From Streptococcus orisasini (lineage in GTDB: Bacteria > Bacillota > Bacilli > Lactobacillales > Streptococcaceae): a DNA stretch of 64,000 bases. The notes below the pieces were generated by a model. The model worked only from the letters and a program-made list of their open reading frames with translations, was not told the origin of the DNA and did no database searches. Location: assembly GCF_001431045.1 (NCBI RefSeq), contig NZ_BCLE01000020.1:1-64000 (forward strand), read 5' to 3'. Below, in pieces: positions 27,826 to 38,154 of the stretch. How positions within the stretch are numbered: the stretch's first letter is position 1; each line of letters starts with the position of its first letter. The translations under genes were made by a program, and so were the position numbers.

Positions 27826-28341
27826 ATGCCGCTTAAAAAAATTAGCCGTGTTGCTATTTTGTCAGCATTAGCGATTGTTTTGCGAATGGTTTTTGCTGCT
27901 TTACCTAATATTCAGCCCATAACTGCCATTTTTTTAGTATGTGCCGTTTTTTACGGCTTTTGGGAAAGTTTTCTGATCATGTTTGCAACGATGCTGGTTA
28001 CTAGTTTTTTACTGGGGTTTGGGCCTTGGGTTTTAGGTCAGATTATTAGTTTTGGCAGTGTTCTTTTTTTGTGGAAATTTCTTTTTTACCCCATGACAAG
28101 GTCTTTACGATTTGGTAAAATAAACGAAGTTCTTATTCAGGCACTTTTTGCAGGTCTAATGGGCATTGTCTACGGTCTTGTTATTGACACTTATTCAGCC
28201 TTGTTGTTTTCTGCTCCGCTGCTAGCATATGTACTGGCAGGCATGAGCTTTAATATGATGCATGCTGTTTCGACAGTATTCTTTTATCCCATTATTTTAT
28301 CAATTTTTAGGAGATTAGTATCTAATGAAAAAATTATGTAA
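27826..28341 (+). CDS. ECF transporter S-component of unknown substrate
   Basis: 171 residues from the ATG at 27826 (RBS GAGG); an upstream in-frame start lacks an RBS. Five to six membrane helices and the AxxxALAIVLRMVFAALPNIQPITAIF start are typical of ECF S-components, including the Ala-rich first helix that contacts EcfT. The substrate is not predictable from the sequence. The gene overlaps the start of the DUF4430 lipoprotein by 17 bases, so the two are translationally coupled and probably take up the same ligand. Confidence 0.8.
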   Translation: MPLKKISRVAILSALAIVLRMVFAALPNIQPITAIFLVCAVFYGFWESFLIMFATMLVTSFLLGFGPWVLGQIISFGSVLFLWKFLFYPMTRSLRFGKINEVLIQALFAGLMGIVYGLVIDTYSALLFSAPLLAYVLAGMSFNMMHAVSTVFFYPIILSIFRRLVSNEKIM

Positions 28342-28705
28342 ACTTTTACTGATAACAGCCACTGTTTTTCTCTTGGCAGCCTGCAGCAAGACTGATAAGA
28401 AGACAAAACTAGCTGAAGAAAGGCATGTAAGATTAATTGTCAAGACTGGCTCAGATAAAACCGATGAAAAAGTTTCCTTTAAAAAAGGGGCTACTGTTAT
28501 GGATGTGCTGAAAGCTAACTACAAGGTTAAAGAAAAAAATGGCTTCATCACTGCCATTGATGGTTTAAAACAGGATGAAAAAGCTGGGAGATACTGGATG
28601 TTTGATGTTAATGATAAGCTGGCTCCCAAAGCTGCTGATAAGATGAAAGTCAAAGACGGGGACAAAATTGAGTTTTATCAAAAAGTTTATAAGGACAAAA
28701 ACTAA
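28325..28705 (+). CDS. DUF4430 lipoprotein
   Basis: 126 residues. A lipoprotein signal ends in LLAAC (Cys20), a substrate for Lgt. The mature domain (about 35-126) has the DUF4430 pattern: VSFKKGATVMDVLKANYKV, then GRYWMFDVNDKLAPKAA and a final strand VKDGDKIEFYQKVY. This fold is shared with the C-terminal domain of transcobalamin/intrinsic factor, so ligand capture outside the membrane is plausible. It overlaps the S-component gene. Its stop codon lies inside a 14-bp sequence repeated at the far side of the adjacent repeat element, so the insertion occurred at the very end of this gene. Confidence 0.83.
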   Translation: MKKLCKLLLITATVFLLAACSKTDKKTKLAEERHVRLIVKTGSDKTDEKVSFKKGATVMDVLKANYKVKEKNGFITAIDGLKQDEKAGRYWMFDVNDKLAPKAADKMKVKDGDKIEFYQKVYKDKN

Positions 28706-28712
28706 GTAATCC

Positions 28713-28984
28713 TAGTTTGAAGAAAAAGTCTTTTTTGATATTTCCTTAGGTGATGGCGGACAGCAGCGACTCCCTGCGGGATTCCAATGCCTAAATTTTG
28801 AGCCGGGAGTCTCAAAATTTCCGAGTGCTAGAAATATTGTAACATAGGCATTTCTAGCACTTTCATCACGGCGGAAATATCAGGGTTATGCTAGCTTAGC
28901 TTACAAAACAATAATCACTAACTGTGTTTTTCGAAAATTCCACAAGATAATTTTTGTTGATTTTGGGAGTTTGTCTATAGTCTG
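28713..28984 (+). repeat. Structured repeat element, copy 1 (variant type)
   Basis: 272 bp, flanked by a 14-bp direct repeat (28699-28712 and 28985-28998, AAACTAAGTAATCC). Stems: GATATTTCC (28737-28745) with GGAAATATC (28873-28881); GTGAT (28750-28754) with ATCAC (28865-28869); AAATTTTGAG (28793-28802) with CTCAAAATTT (28811-28820); AGTGCTAGAAAT (28824-28835) with ATTTCTAGCACT (28850-28861). Its ends are related to the terminal inverted repeats of the other copies. Confidence 0.85.
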
Positions 28985-29068
28985 AAACTAAGTAATCCGT
29001 CTGTTTGTCACCTATTTTAAAAACAAGGCTGCAAGTCTGCGGCTTTAAAGATTAAAAATCGATTCATT

Positions 29069-29225
29069 ACGCCAGAAATCACTCATTTCTGGCGTTTTTG
29101 CTACAGCGGAAAGTATCTGGGCCAGGCTCGTTCAATTCGCCTTTTTTCTTATAGATTGTGAATTGATACTATCCTAAGATGTGTGTGCTTGTGAAATGCT
29201 AACTATAGAGTTTGTCTACAACCTG
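29069..29225 (+). repeat. Structured repeat element, copy 2 (5'-truncated)
   Basis: Matches only the 3' half of the full element, starting exactly at the fourth stem (ACGCCAGAAAT...ATTTCTGGCGT) and ending in GTTTGTCTACAACCTG. The outer stem partner is missing, so the full fold cannot form. Confidence 0.85.
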
Positions 29226-29270
29226 ACCTTTTCTAAGGAAAACGGATCCTTGTCTTGCTCTTTTTCCTTA

Positions 29271-29284
29271 TGAAAGCGCACTAA
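29271..29284 (+). promoter_or_regulatory. Candidate cre (CcpA) site before ppc
   Basis: TGAAAGCGCACTAA resembles the cre consensus in its first half only and lies about 40 bases before a TGATATGAT -10-like box. Confidence 0.3.
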
Positions 29285-29359
29285 TACTGAAGATTTTATT
29301 TACTTTTTTCCTAAAAGTGATATGATAGAAAATATCAATAAAGAAGGGAATTGCTTTTC

Positions 29360-32095
29360 GTGACCGTCAGTAAATTAGAGAGTAGAAATGATAAAGAGGC
29401 CATCGCTGAAGAGATTGGCGTTCTTACTGAATTGTTGGATGATGTTACTAAGAAAATGATTGGGCAGGATAGTTTTAACAAGATCAATCTCTTAAAAAAA
29501 CTGTCTGTTGAAGAAAAACATCAAGACTTGGAGCAAGAAATTAAGCAGCTGAATAATGATGAGATGGTAGTTGTTTCACGCTATTTTGCCATTTTGCCGC
29601 TTTTGATTAACATCTCTGAGGATGTTAACTTGGCTTATGAGATCAACTATCAAAACAATAATGCCATTGATTATCTTGGTAAGATATCAGCAACGATTGA
29701 TTTGGTTGCTGGACAGGACAATGCCCAGGAAATTTTAGAGAAGGTCAATGTTGTGCCGGTTTTAACAGCCCATCCAACTCAGGTGCAGCGTAAAACCATG
29801 TTGGATCTGACTAGTCGTATTCATGAACTTTTGCGCAAGTACCGTGATATCAAGACTGGATCTATTAATAAAGAAAAGTGGAACGATGATATGCGCCGTT
29901 ATGTTGAGCTTATTATGCAGACGGATATCATTCGTGAGAAAAAGCTCAAAGTGACAAATGAAATTACTAATGTCATGGAGTATTACAATTCCTCTCTGAT
30001 TAAGGCTGTTACCAAACTCAGCACCCAGTACAAGCACTTGGCTCAGCAAAAGGGCATTGATGTAGAAAATGCTAAGCCAATCACTATGGGAATGTGGATT
30101 GGCGGTGACCGTGATGGCAATCCTTATGTAACAGCTGAAACTTTGAAAATATCTGCCCTTGTTCAGAGTGAAGTTATTTTGAACTATTATATCGGCAAGC
30201 TCTCAGATTTATACCGAACCTTTTCTCTGTCTACCAGCCTATCCACAATCAGTGAAGCGGTAAAAGAGATGGCAGCTCGCTCGACGGATGTGTCAATTTA
30301 CCGCGAAAAAGAACCTTACCGTAAAGCTTTCCATTATATTCAGTCAAGATTACAGGAAACCTTGGCTTATCTGAAAAGAGGAGACTTTGCGAAAGCTCCA
30401 GCTGATCCAGAATCCGCCGAAGAACAAGGCATTCTTCCTTATCAAACAGCTCAGGAATTTCGAAATGATTTAGAACTCATTAAAGATTCCCTTTTAGAAA
30501 ATAATGACTCTGCTTTGATTACTGGTGATTTGACCGAAGTGCTTCAGGCAGTTGATGTTTTTGGTTTCTTTTTAGCTTCTATAGATATGCGCCAGGATTC
30601 CAGTGTTCACGAGGCCTGTGTGACAGAACTCTTGGCTTCAGCTAATATCGTGCCAAATTACAGCAGCCTGTCTGAAGAAGAAAAGTGTCAGGTCCTGCTG
30701 CATCAGTTATTAGAAGATCCTCGAATTCTTTCAGCTACCCATGTTGAAAAATCTGAACTCCTTCAGAAAGAATTGGCTATCTTTAAAACAGCCAGACAGC
30801 TAAAAGATGCCCTTGGGGAAGATGTTATTAAACAGCACATCATTTCACATACAGAAAGCATTTCTGATATGTTTGAATTAGCAGTTATGCTTAAAGAAGT
30901 CGGTCTTGTTGATACAGAAAAAGCACGTGTGCAGATTGTTCCTCTCTTTGAAACGATTGAGGACTTGGATAATTCTAGAGAAATTATGAAGCAATACCTT
31001 GATTATGACATTGTTAAGAAATGGATTGCTGCTAATAAAGGTTATCAAGAAATCATGCTTGGCTATTCTGATTCTAACAAAGATGGTGGTTACCTGTCTT
31101 CTGGCTGGACGCTGTATAAGGCACAGAATGAATTGACAGAAATCGGTCTGGACAAGGGTGTGAAAATTACCTTCTTCCATGGCCGTGGAGGAACAGTCGG
31201 CCGCGGAGGCGGTCCGTCTTATGAAGCTATCACTTCTCAGCCTTTCGGCTCTATTAAAGACCGCATTCGTTTGACAGAACAAGGTGAAGTCATCGGCAAT
31301 AAATATGGTAATAAGGATGTCGCCTATTATAATCTGGAAATGCTGGTTTCAGCTACCTTAGACCGTATGGTAACCAGAAGAATCGTTGACGCCGAAAATT
31401 TGGTTGGTTACCGTCTGATTATGGATGAGGTCGTAGCAGACAGTAATGCTGTTTATCGTGACCTTGTTTTTGGCAATAAGCATTTCTATGATTATTTCTT
31501 TGCTGCTAGTCCGATTCGGGAAATTTCCAGCTTGAATATTGGTTCGCGTCCAGCAGCCCGTAAAACTATTACTGAAATCAGCGGTCTGCGTGCCATTCCT
31601 TGGGTATTTTCATGGTCGCAAAACCGAATCATGCTTCCTGGCTGGTACGGTGTAGGCTCAGCTTTTAAGCATTTCATTGATAAAGATGAAAAGAATCTGG
31701 CCAAACTTCAAGAAATGTATCAATCTTGGCCTTTCTTCCATTCTCTTTTGTCTAATGTTGATATGGTTTTATCAAAATCAAATATGAATATCGCTTTTGA
31801 ATATGCTAAACTGTGTCAGGATGAGAAAACCAAAGAGGTCTTTAATATCATTTTGGACGAGTGGCAACTGACAAAGAACATCATTTTGGCTATTGAAAAT
31901 CATGAGCGTCTTTTAGAAGATAATAATTATCTGCAAGCCAGCCTTGACTACCGTCTTCCTTATTTCAATGTTTTAAATTATATTCAGATTGAATTGATTA
32001 AACGTCAGCGCCGTGGTGAGTTGGGTGAAAATTTGGAGAATCTGATTCATATCACGATTAACGGTGTTGCTACAGGTCTGCGCAATTCTGGTTAA
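29360..32095 (+). CDS. ppc: Phosphoenolpyruvate carboxylase
   Basis: 911 residues from a GTG at 29360, preceded by GAAGGG at 11 bases; an alternative TTG at 29351 is too close to that RBS. It carboxylates PEP to oxaloacetate in the cytoplasm, the anaplerotic step for aspartate synthesis in streptococci. The catalytic His motif [13 protein letters not shown] is near residue 135, GGDRDGNP near 247, the mobile loop [15 protein letters not shown] near 607, and the conserved C-terminal RNSG is the last residue set. A possible cre-like site is upstream. ftsW follows, as in other mutans streptococci. Confidence 0.97.
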   Translation: MTVSKLESRNDKEAIAEEIGVLTELLDDVTKKMIGQDSFNKINLLKKLSVEEKHQDLEQEIKQLNNDEMVVVSRYFAILPLLINISEDVNLAYEINYQNNNAIDYLGKISATIDLVAGQDNAQEILEKVNVVPVLTAHPTQVQRKTMLDLTSRIHELLRKYRDIKTGSINKEKWNDDMRRYVELIMQTDIIREKKLKVTNEITNVMEYYNSSLIKAVTKLSTQYKHLAQQKGIDVENAKPITMGMWIGGDRDGNPYVTAETLKISALVQSEVILNYYIGKLSDLYRTFSLSTSLSTISEAVKEMAARSTDVSIYREKEPYRKAFHYIQSRLQETLAYLKRGDFAKAPADPESAEEQGILPYQTAQEFRNDLELIKDSLLENNDSALITGDLTEVLQAVDVFGFFLASIDMRQDSSVHEACVTELLASANIVPNYSSLSEEEKCQVLLHQLLEDPRILSATHVEKSELLQKELAIFKTARQLKDALGEDVIKQHIISHTESISDMFELAVMLKEVGLVDTEKARVQIVPLFETIEDLDNSREIMKQYLDYDIVKKWIAANKGYQEIMLGYSDSNKDGGYLSSGWTLYKAQNELTEIGLDKGVKITFFHGRGGTVGRGGGPSYEAITSQPFGSIKDRIRLTEQGEVIGNKYGNKDVAYYNLEMLVSATLDRMVTRRIVDAENLVGYRLIMDEVVADSNAVYRDLVFGNKHFYDYFFAASPIREISSLNIGSRPAARKTITEISGLRAIPWVFSWSQNRIMLPGWYGVGSAFKHFIDKDEKNLAKLQEMYQSWPFFHSLLSNVDMVLSKSNMNIAFEYAKLCQDEKTKEVFNIILDEWQLTKNIILAIENHERLLEDNNYLQASLDYRLPYFNVLNYIQIELIKRQRRGELGENLENLIHITINGVATGLRNSG

Positions 32096-32241
32096 AATAA
32101 AGGCCTATTAGTGCAAATATTTGATGCTAATGAGCTGAAGATATCAAGGATAGTAGGGCTATCAGGGTAAAGACGCAGTTTTTGCTGCTTTTATACGGTC
32201 TAAGACCATAACACGCTAGAATTGTCAAAAGAGCAGTTTTA

Positions 32242-32311
32242 AAGAAAAGAGTGTGAGTTTACAGTTCTCCAATATTTTGGTGTGTGTCTCCACTCTCTTT
32301 TCTTTGTTTTA
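32242..32311 (+). terminator. Terminator of ppc
   Basis: AAAGAAAAGAGTG pairs with CACTCTCTTTTCTTT (one bulge) across a long loop, followed by GTTTT. Confidence 0.6.
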
Positions 32312-32322
32312 AACTTAAAAGA

Positions 32323-32331
32323 TGGTATAAT
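32323..32331 (+). promoter_or_regulatory. ftsW extended -10
   Basis: TGGTATAAT, 38 bases before the ATG. The leader has normal spacing for ribosome binding. Confidence 0.6.
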
Positions 32332-32369
32332 GCTAATGTTAGAATTGTAAGGATAATTGAGGACAACTT

Positions 32370-33653
32370 ATGAAAATTGATAAGCGGCACCTGCTGAATT
32401 ATTCAATATTATTACCCTATCTGATTTTATCAGTCCTAGGGTTAATTATTGTTTATTCAACTACCAGTGCCAATTTAATTCAGAATGGCTTAAATCCTTT
32501 TCGCTCAGTTATAAACCAAGGTGTTTTTTGGATTATCAGCTTGTTTGCCATTCTTTTTATTTATCGGCTGAAATTAAATTTCTTGAAAAACAGCGGCGTT
32601 TTGACCATTGCAATGATGATAGAAATTGTACTGCTAATCATTGCCCGCTTTTGGACTCAGGAGGTTAACGGGGCGCACGGATGGATTGTCCTTGGACCGA
32701 TTAGCTTTCAGCCAGCGGAATATTTAAAAATCATCATGGTTTGGTTTTTGGCCTTTACCTTTGCCAGACGGCAGCAGGTTGTCGAAATTTATGATTATCA
32801 GGCCTTAACCAAGCGCAAGTGGTGGCCGAGGCAGCTGAGTGATTTAAAGGATTGGCGTTTTTATTCGCTGGTTTTAATCTTTTTAGTGGCAGCGCAGCCT
32901 GACTTGGGCAATGCGACAATTATCGTTTTGACAGGAATTGTTATGTATTCGGTCAGTGGCGTTGGCTATCGCTGGTTTTCTGCTCTGCTGACAGGAATAG
33001 TTGCCTTATCGGCTGTTTTCTTAGGAATCATCAATATGGTCGGTGTCAAAACTATGAGCAAAGTTCCCGTTTTTGGCTATGTTGCTAAGCGTTTCAGTGC
33101 CTTTTTCAATCCATTTAAGGATGTCACAGATTCAGGGCACCAGTTGGCTAATTCATACTATGCTATGAGTAATGGCGGCTGGCTGGGACGCGGTCTAGGC
33201 AATTCAATTGAAAAGCGGGGTTATCTTCCGGAAGCTCAGACAGACTTTGTTTTTTCTATTGTTATTGAAGAATTGGGCTTGATTGGTGCCAGTTTGATTC
33301 TGGCCTTGATTTTCTTTTTGATTTTAAGAATTCTTCTGGTTGGCATTAAGGCTAAAAATCCTTTTAATTCAATGATTGCTCTGGGCGTTGGCGGCATGAT
33401 CCTCATGCAGGTATTTGTCAATATCGGCGGAATATCAGGACTCATTCCTTCGACTGGAGTTACTTTCCCTTTCCTATCGCAGGGCGGGAACAGTCTCTTG
33501 GTTCTTTCGGTAGCCATTGGTTTTGTTTTAAATATTGATGCCAATGAGAAACGAGAGGAAATTTATCGCGAAGTAGCAGAAGCGCAGCGCGATGACAATG
33601 ATGTCTTTGTAGCCTCTCAGGAAGAAATTTATGAAGAGCTCTACAGCGAGTGA
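32370..33653 (+). CDS. ftsW: FtsW peptidoglycan polymerase (SEDS family)
   Basis: 427 residues with about ten membrane helices. FtsW polymerises lipid II into glycan strands at the septum together with a class B PBP. Conserved SEDS features include NGAHGWIVLGPISFQPAEYLK (about 101-121), AAQPDLGNATI with the catalytic Asp region, and SNGGWLGRGLGNSIEKRGYLPEAQTDFVF. The C-terminus is acidic and cytoplasmic. Its position after ppc favours FtsW over RodA; the sequence alone could be either SEDS member. It has its own terminator. Confidence 0.92.
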   Translation: MKIDKRHLLNYSILLPYLILSVLGLIIVYSTTSANLIQNGLNPFRSVINQGVFWIISLFAILFIYRLKLNFLKNSGVLTIAMMIEIVLLIIARFWTQEVNGAHGWIVLGPISFQPAEYLKIIMVWFLAFTFARRQQVVEIYDYQALTKRKWWPRQLSDLKDWRFYSLVLIFLVAAQPDLGNATIIVLTGIVMYSVSGVGYRWFSALLTGIVALSAVFLGIINMVGVKTMSKVPVFGYVAKRFSAFFNPFKDVTDSGHQLANSYYAMSNGGWLGRGLGNSIEKRGYLPEAQTDFVFSIVIEELGLIGASLILALIFFLILRILLVGIKAKNPFNSMIALGVGGMILMQVFVNIGGISGLIPSTGVTFPFLSQGGNSLLVLSVAIGFVLNIDANEKREEIYREVAEAQRDDNDVFVASQEEIYEELYSE

Positions 33654-33679
33654 AAAAATCAAGCAATAATATATATCAA

Positions 33680-33716
33680 GGATTGAATCTTGTTTTATCG
33701 GGATTCAGTCCTTTTA
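33680..33716 (+). terminator. Terminator of ftsW
   Basis: GGATTGAATC (33680-33689) pairs with GATTCAGTCC (33702-33711, one G-U), followed by TTTT. Confidence 0.8.
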
Positions 33717-33808
33717 TTATCTTTTCATAATTAAATAGAGGCGGTCTGCTTTTTTAGCGCTTTATATCCGCAAAGCAAACGATTAAAACATTAAAAGAAG
33801 ATTTAGTT

Positions 33809-34099
33809 CAGGTTATAGACAAACTCTATAGTTAGTATTTCACAAGCACACACATCTTAGGATAGTATCAATTCACAATCTATAAGAAAAATAGGCGAAT
33901 TGAACGAGCCTGACCCAGATACTTTCCGCTGTAGCAAAAACGCCAGAAATGAGTGATTTCTGGCGTTCGGAGATTTTGAGACTTGGGCTCAAAATCTAGG
34001 TATGAAATTCCAAAGGAAGTTGCTACCGTCCGCGCTACCTAAGGAAAGTATCATAACACAATAGTTCTTTTGATAAAAATTGACTTTTTCTTCAGTCTG
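33809..34099 (-). repeat. Structured repeat element, inverted copy
   Basis: 291 bp, full length, in reverse orientation between ftsW and tuf. The outer stem is at 33918-33927 and 34043-34052 (GATACTTTCC/GGAAAGTATC), and all inner stems match the copy at 46048. The ends are CAGGTTATAGACAAACTC and, on the other strand, CAGACTGAAGAAAAAGTC. No flanking duplication is evident. Confidence 0.9.
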
Positions 34100-34167
34100 A
34101 GTTAATTTTATTAATAGCGATTTTACGGTTTCTTAGAAAAAAAGATAGCGACATACATATAAAATGC

Positions 34168-34195
34168 TTGCATTTTTAGTGTAATTTGTTAAAAT
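34168..34195 (+). promoter_or_regulatory. tuf promoter
   Basis: TTGCAT (34168-34173), a 16-bp spacer and TAAAAT (34190-34195), about 70 bases before the ATG. Confidence 0.5.
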
Positions 34196-34266
34196 AATAA
34201 GGTAAAGTTAGACTGTATTGCCTACCGTCTATCTATAAAATATATTTTATTGGAGGCTTTTCCTAA

Positions 34267-35463
<1,197 letters not shown>

Positions 35464-35518
35464 TCAAAACAATTAAGTTTTCCCAGATAACAATTTAAGT
35501 CAGACAACTTATCTTGTA

Positions 35519-35546
35519 AAAGAGTCTCGTAAGAGGCTCTTTTTTG
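35519..35546 (+). terminator. Terminator of tuf
   Basis: AAAGAGTCTC and GAGGCTCTTT pair around GTAA, followed by TTTT. Confidence 0.88.
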
Positions 35547-35680
35547 CTGCTCTTGCCAAGGCAGCTGTATTTTAACAATTTTATTGTGAAGACTTTCATA
35601 AAATAATTTCTTAATCTTTCAATCACCTTGAATTTGTGGTAAAATAAACAATGTAAATAAAAATAGAAGAGGTATGTGAA

Positions 35681-36439
35681 ATGTCACGTAAACCAATTAT
35701 TGCTGGAAACTGGAAAATGAACAAAACAGCGGCTGAAGCTCGCGAATTCATTGATGCCGTAAAAAACAGCATTCCTTCAAATGAGCTTGTTGACACTGTT
35801 GTCGGATCACCTGCTTTGTTCCTTGAAGGCATGAAAAAGGGTGTTAAAGATACTGAATTGCAAGTAGCTGCTCAAAACTGCTACTGGGAAGATTTCGGTG
35901 CTTTCACTGGTGAAACAAGTCCAGCTGCTCTTGAAGCTTTAGGTGTTGACTATGTTATCATCGGTCACTCAGAACGCCGTGATTACTTCCATGAAACAGA
36001 CGAAGAAATCAATAAAAAAGCTCATGCTATTTTCAAACACAATATGACACCAATTCTTTGCTGTGGTGAGTCTCTTGAAACTTATGAAGCAGGAAAAACT
36101 GCTGAGTGGATTGAAGGACAAATCACTGCTGACCTTAAAGGCTTGAGTGCTGAACAAGTATCTAACTTGGTTATTGCTTATGAGCCAATCTGGGCTATCG
36201 GTACCGGTAAATCAGCTGATGCTAACATTGCTGATGAAATCTGCGGTGTTGTTCGCGCAACTGTCGAAAAACTTTACGGCAAAGAAGTAGCTGAGGCTGT
36301 TCGTATCCAATATGGCGGTTCTGTAAAACCTGAAAATGTTGCAGAATACATGGCAAAAGAAAACGTTGACGGTGCTCTTGTTGGCGGTGCTTCACTGCAA
36401 GCTGATAGCTTCCTTGCCCTTCTTGATTTTGTCAAATAA
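35681..36439 (+). CDS. tpiA: Triosephosphate isomerase
   Basis: 252 residues, standard length. It interconverts glyceraldehyde-3-phosphate and DHAP in glycolysis. The N-terminal Asn/Lys (AGNWKMNK) is at residues 8-15, the catalytic His in IIGHSERR near 95, the catalytic Glu in [14 protein letters not shown] near 168, and GGSVKPEN binds phosphate. The RBS is AGAGG. It lies downstream of tuf as its own unit and ends in a terminator. Any DHAP produced by the C4-acid pathway at 48700 would enter metabolism here. Confidence 0.98.
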   Translation: MSRKPIIAGNWKMNKTAAEAREFIDAVKNSIPSNELVDTVVGSPALFLEGMKKGVKDTELQVAAQNCYWEDFGAFTGETSPAALEALGVDYVIIGHSERRDYFHETDEEINKKAHAIFKHNMTPILCCGESLETYEAGKTAEWIEGQITADLKGLSAEQVSNLVIAYEPIWAIGTGKSADANIADEICGVVRATVEKLYGKEVAEAVRIQYGGSVKPENVAEYMAKENVDGALVGGASLQADSFLALLDFVK

Positions 36440-36516
36440 GCTAAGCAGCTAATCAAAGAGGATAATTTTCTTTCTGCATGCTAGTTTTTAAAACGGCAGG
36501 AAGTTCCTTTCATATT

Positions 36517-36551
36517 AAAAACACTGTTGATTGTATCAGCAGTGTTTTTTT
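36517..36551 (+). terminator. Terminator of tpiA
   Basis: AAACACTGTTGAT pairs with ATCAGCAGTGTTT, followed by TTTT. Confidence 0.88.
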
Positions 36552-36590
36552 GCAGGAAAAAGAAAGCGCAAGCGCCCTGATTAAGGGCGC

Positions 36591-36880
36591 TGAAAACTAA
36601 AGAAAAAGTCAATTTTTATCAAAAGAATTATTGTGTTATGATACTTTCCTTAGGTAGCACGGACGGTAGCAACTTCCTTTGGAATTTCATACTTAGATTT
36701 TGAGCTCAGGTCTCAAAATCTCCGAACGCCAGAAATAAGTGATTTCTGGCGTTTTTGCTACAGCGGAAAGTATCTAGGCCAGGCTCGTTCAATTCGCCTA
36801 TTTTTCTTATAGATTGTGAATTGATATCCTAAGATATGTGTGCTTGTGAAATGCTAACTATAGAGTTTGTCTACAACCTG
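36591..36880 (+). repeat. Structured repeat element, copy between tpiA and murN
   Basis: 290 bp, full length, with the same stems as the copy at 46048 (outer stem starts GATACTTTCC at 36640). It is flanked by two related 21-bp palindromes: 36571-36591 (AGCGCCCT, GATTA, AGGGCGCT) and 36880-36900 (GGCGCCCT, TAATC, AGGGCGCC). The centres are reverse complements, so the flanks are inverted rather than direct. Confidence 0.9.
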
Positions 36881-36921
36881 GCGCCCTTAATCAGGGCGCC
36901 AGGTTGCTTAGCGCAAACAGG

Positions 36922-38154
36922 CTAGCGTCTTAGAATTTTTTTAAGGGTATTTAAAAACTTGTATTTCAACGGTTTTGGATAGTAGCGGAAGGTTCCCATT
37001 TTGCGGACAATGGCACCGTTAAAGTTTTGCTTGAAGCGCAAGACGCCGTCAGAACCGTCAAAAATTCCCATAATACCTAAGAGATTATAGAATGTTATAC
37101 CGCGTTTAATAGCTTCCAACATGACATGTTCCTGCAGGAGAGCAGGAGCGTAGAATTTATTAAATTCCGGATAAGATCCTGAAAAGAGATAGACAGCTTC
37201 TTGAGGTGTATAGACAAAAAGGCTGCCAGCTAAGATAACATCCTGACTGCCATACTTTTCAAGGAGTTCCTGAGCTTCTTGCTTGCGGATTGTGAAGGTA
37301 TCAAATTGACTGGACAGCTCACGCAACTGATTTTGTTTTTTCTCAGAATGAGGATTTTTTTCAAGGTTAGCCTGAAGCTTAGCAATTTTTGCTCCCAATT
37401 TACTTTGATCTGTTTGCAGGTGATCAAAATAATCTTGAAAATTAAGGCTGGCTACCATGAACTCAGCTTGGTCTCCAAAGCTATCGTAGAAGTCTTGATA
37501 GTAGCTTAAATCTTTGTCTGTATATTCACGGCGGTTAGAAGTAGCAGAGGTAATTTCCTTAAATAGATGCAGTTCGTCACGTTTTAATTTTCGAAGTTTG
37601 GTACCAAAGGTCTTAGCCTTTTTAACCAAAGGACGGCCCTTTTTGCTAAAGGATTTGAGGAGGGTCTGCTCACTTGTGTCTGATAAATCTTTGACGTAAT
37701 GCCAGTCAGGTTCACCGCCGGGATAGCCGGTTTGAAGGCCATCAAAATGATATCCAAGCTCTGTTAACTGTGTGATAAGCTCTTTTTTTTCGGCTCCTAA
37801 AGGCTGTCCATTGCTGTCAAAATGCTGATAGGTATCATACGGTTTGACAAGGAGTTCCAAAGCTCCCTTTTCTTTAACATAGTTTTTAAGTTCTCGATAA
37901 AAATCACTCAGGTGATCAGGCTTAGTAATGACAGGACCGCAGTTAATTTCAAAATGACGGCCGCCGGTCATCGGCATGCTGTATAAAATAGCTGAAATTT
38001 CAATTTCTTCTTGCTCTTTCCATGCGATATAATCAATATCAAAACCTCTTTTTGAAAGAAGCTCTGCCATTTCTAAAGTTTGCATGAAAGATTTTTGATG
38101 GGCTTGCTGAATATGGTCTGCAAAATCATTTTTTGAGATGCTTTGTAAAGACAT
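36922..38154 (-). CDS. murN: FemABX peptidyltransferase, MurN-like
   Basis: 410 residues. FemABX enzymes transfer amino acids from aminoacyl-tRNA to the lysine side chain of lipid II, building the interpeptide branch. Two GNAT-like domains are split by a helical coiled-coil arm (about 240-285, KIAKLQANLEKNPHSEKKQ), the hallmark of this family. The C-terminal DGSDGVLRFKQNFNGAIVRKMG is the conserved end motif. The start overlaps the murM stop. The order HAD-murM-murN matches mutans streptococci, so MurN (second residue of the bridge) is the likely assignment. Confidence 0.88.
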   Translation of the reverse strand: MSLQSISKNDFADHIQQAHQKSFMQTLEMAELLSKRGFDIDYIAWKEQEEIEISAILYSMPMTGGRHFEINCGPVITKPDHLSDFYRELKNYVKEKGALELLVKPYDTYQHFDSNGQPLGAEKKELITQLTELGYHFDGLQTGYPGGEPDWHYVKDLSDTSEQTLLKSFSKKGRPLVKKAKTFGTKLRKLKRDELHLFKEITSATSNRREYTDKDLSYYQDFYDSFGDQAEFMVASLNFQDYFDHLQTDQSKLGAKIAKLQANLEKNPHSEKKQNQLRELSSQFDTFTIRKQEAQELLEKYGSQDVILAGSLFVYTPQEAVYLFSGSYPEFNKFYAPALLQEHVMLEAIKRGITFYNLLGIMGIFDGSDGVLRFKQNFNGAIVRKMGTFRYYPKPLKYKFLNTLKKILRR

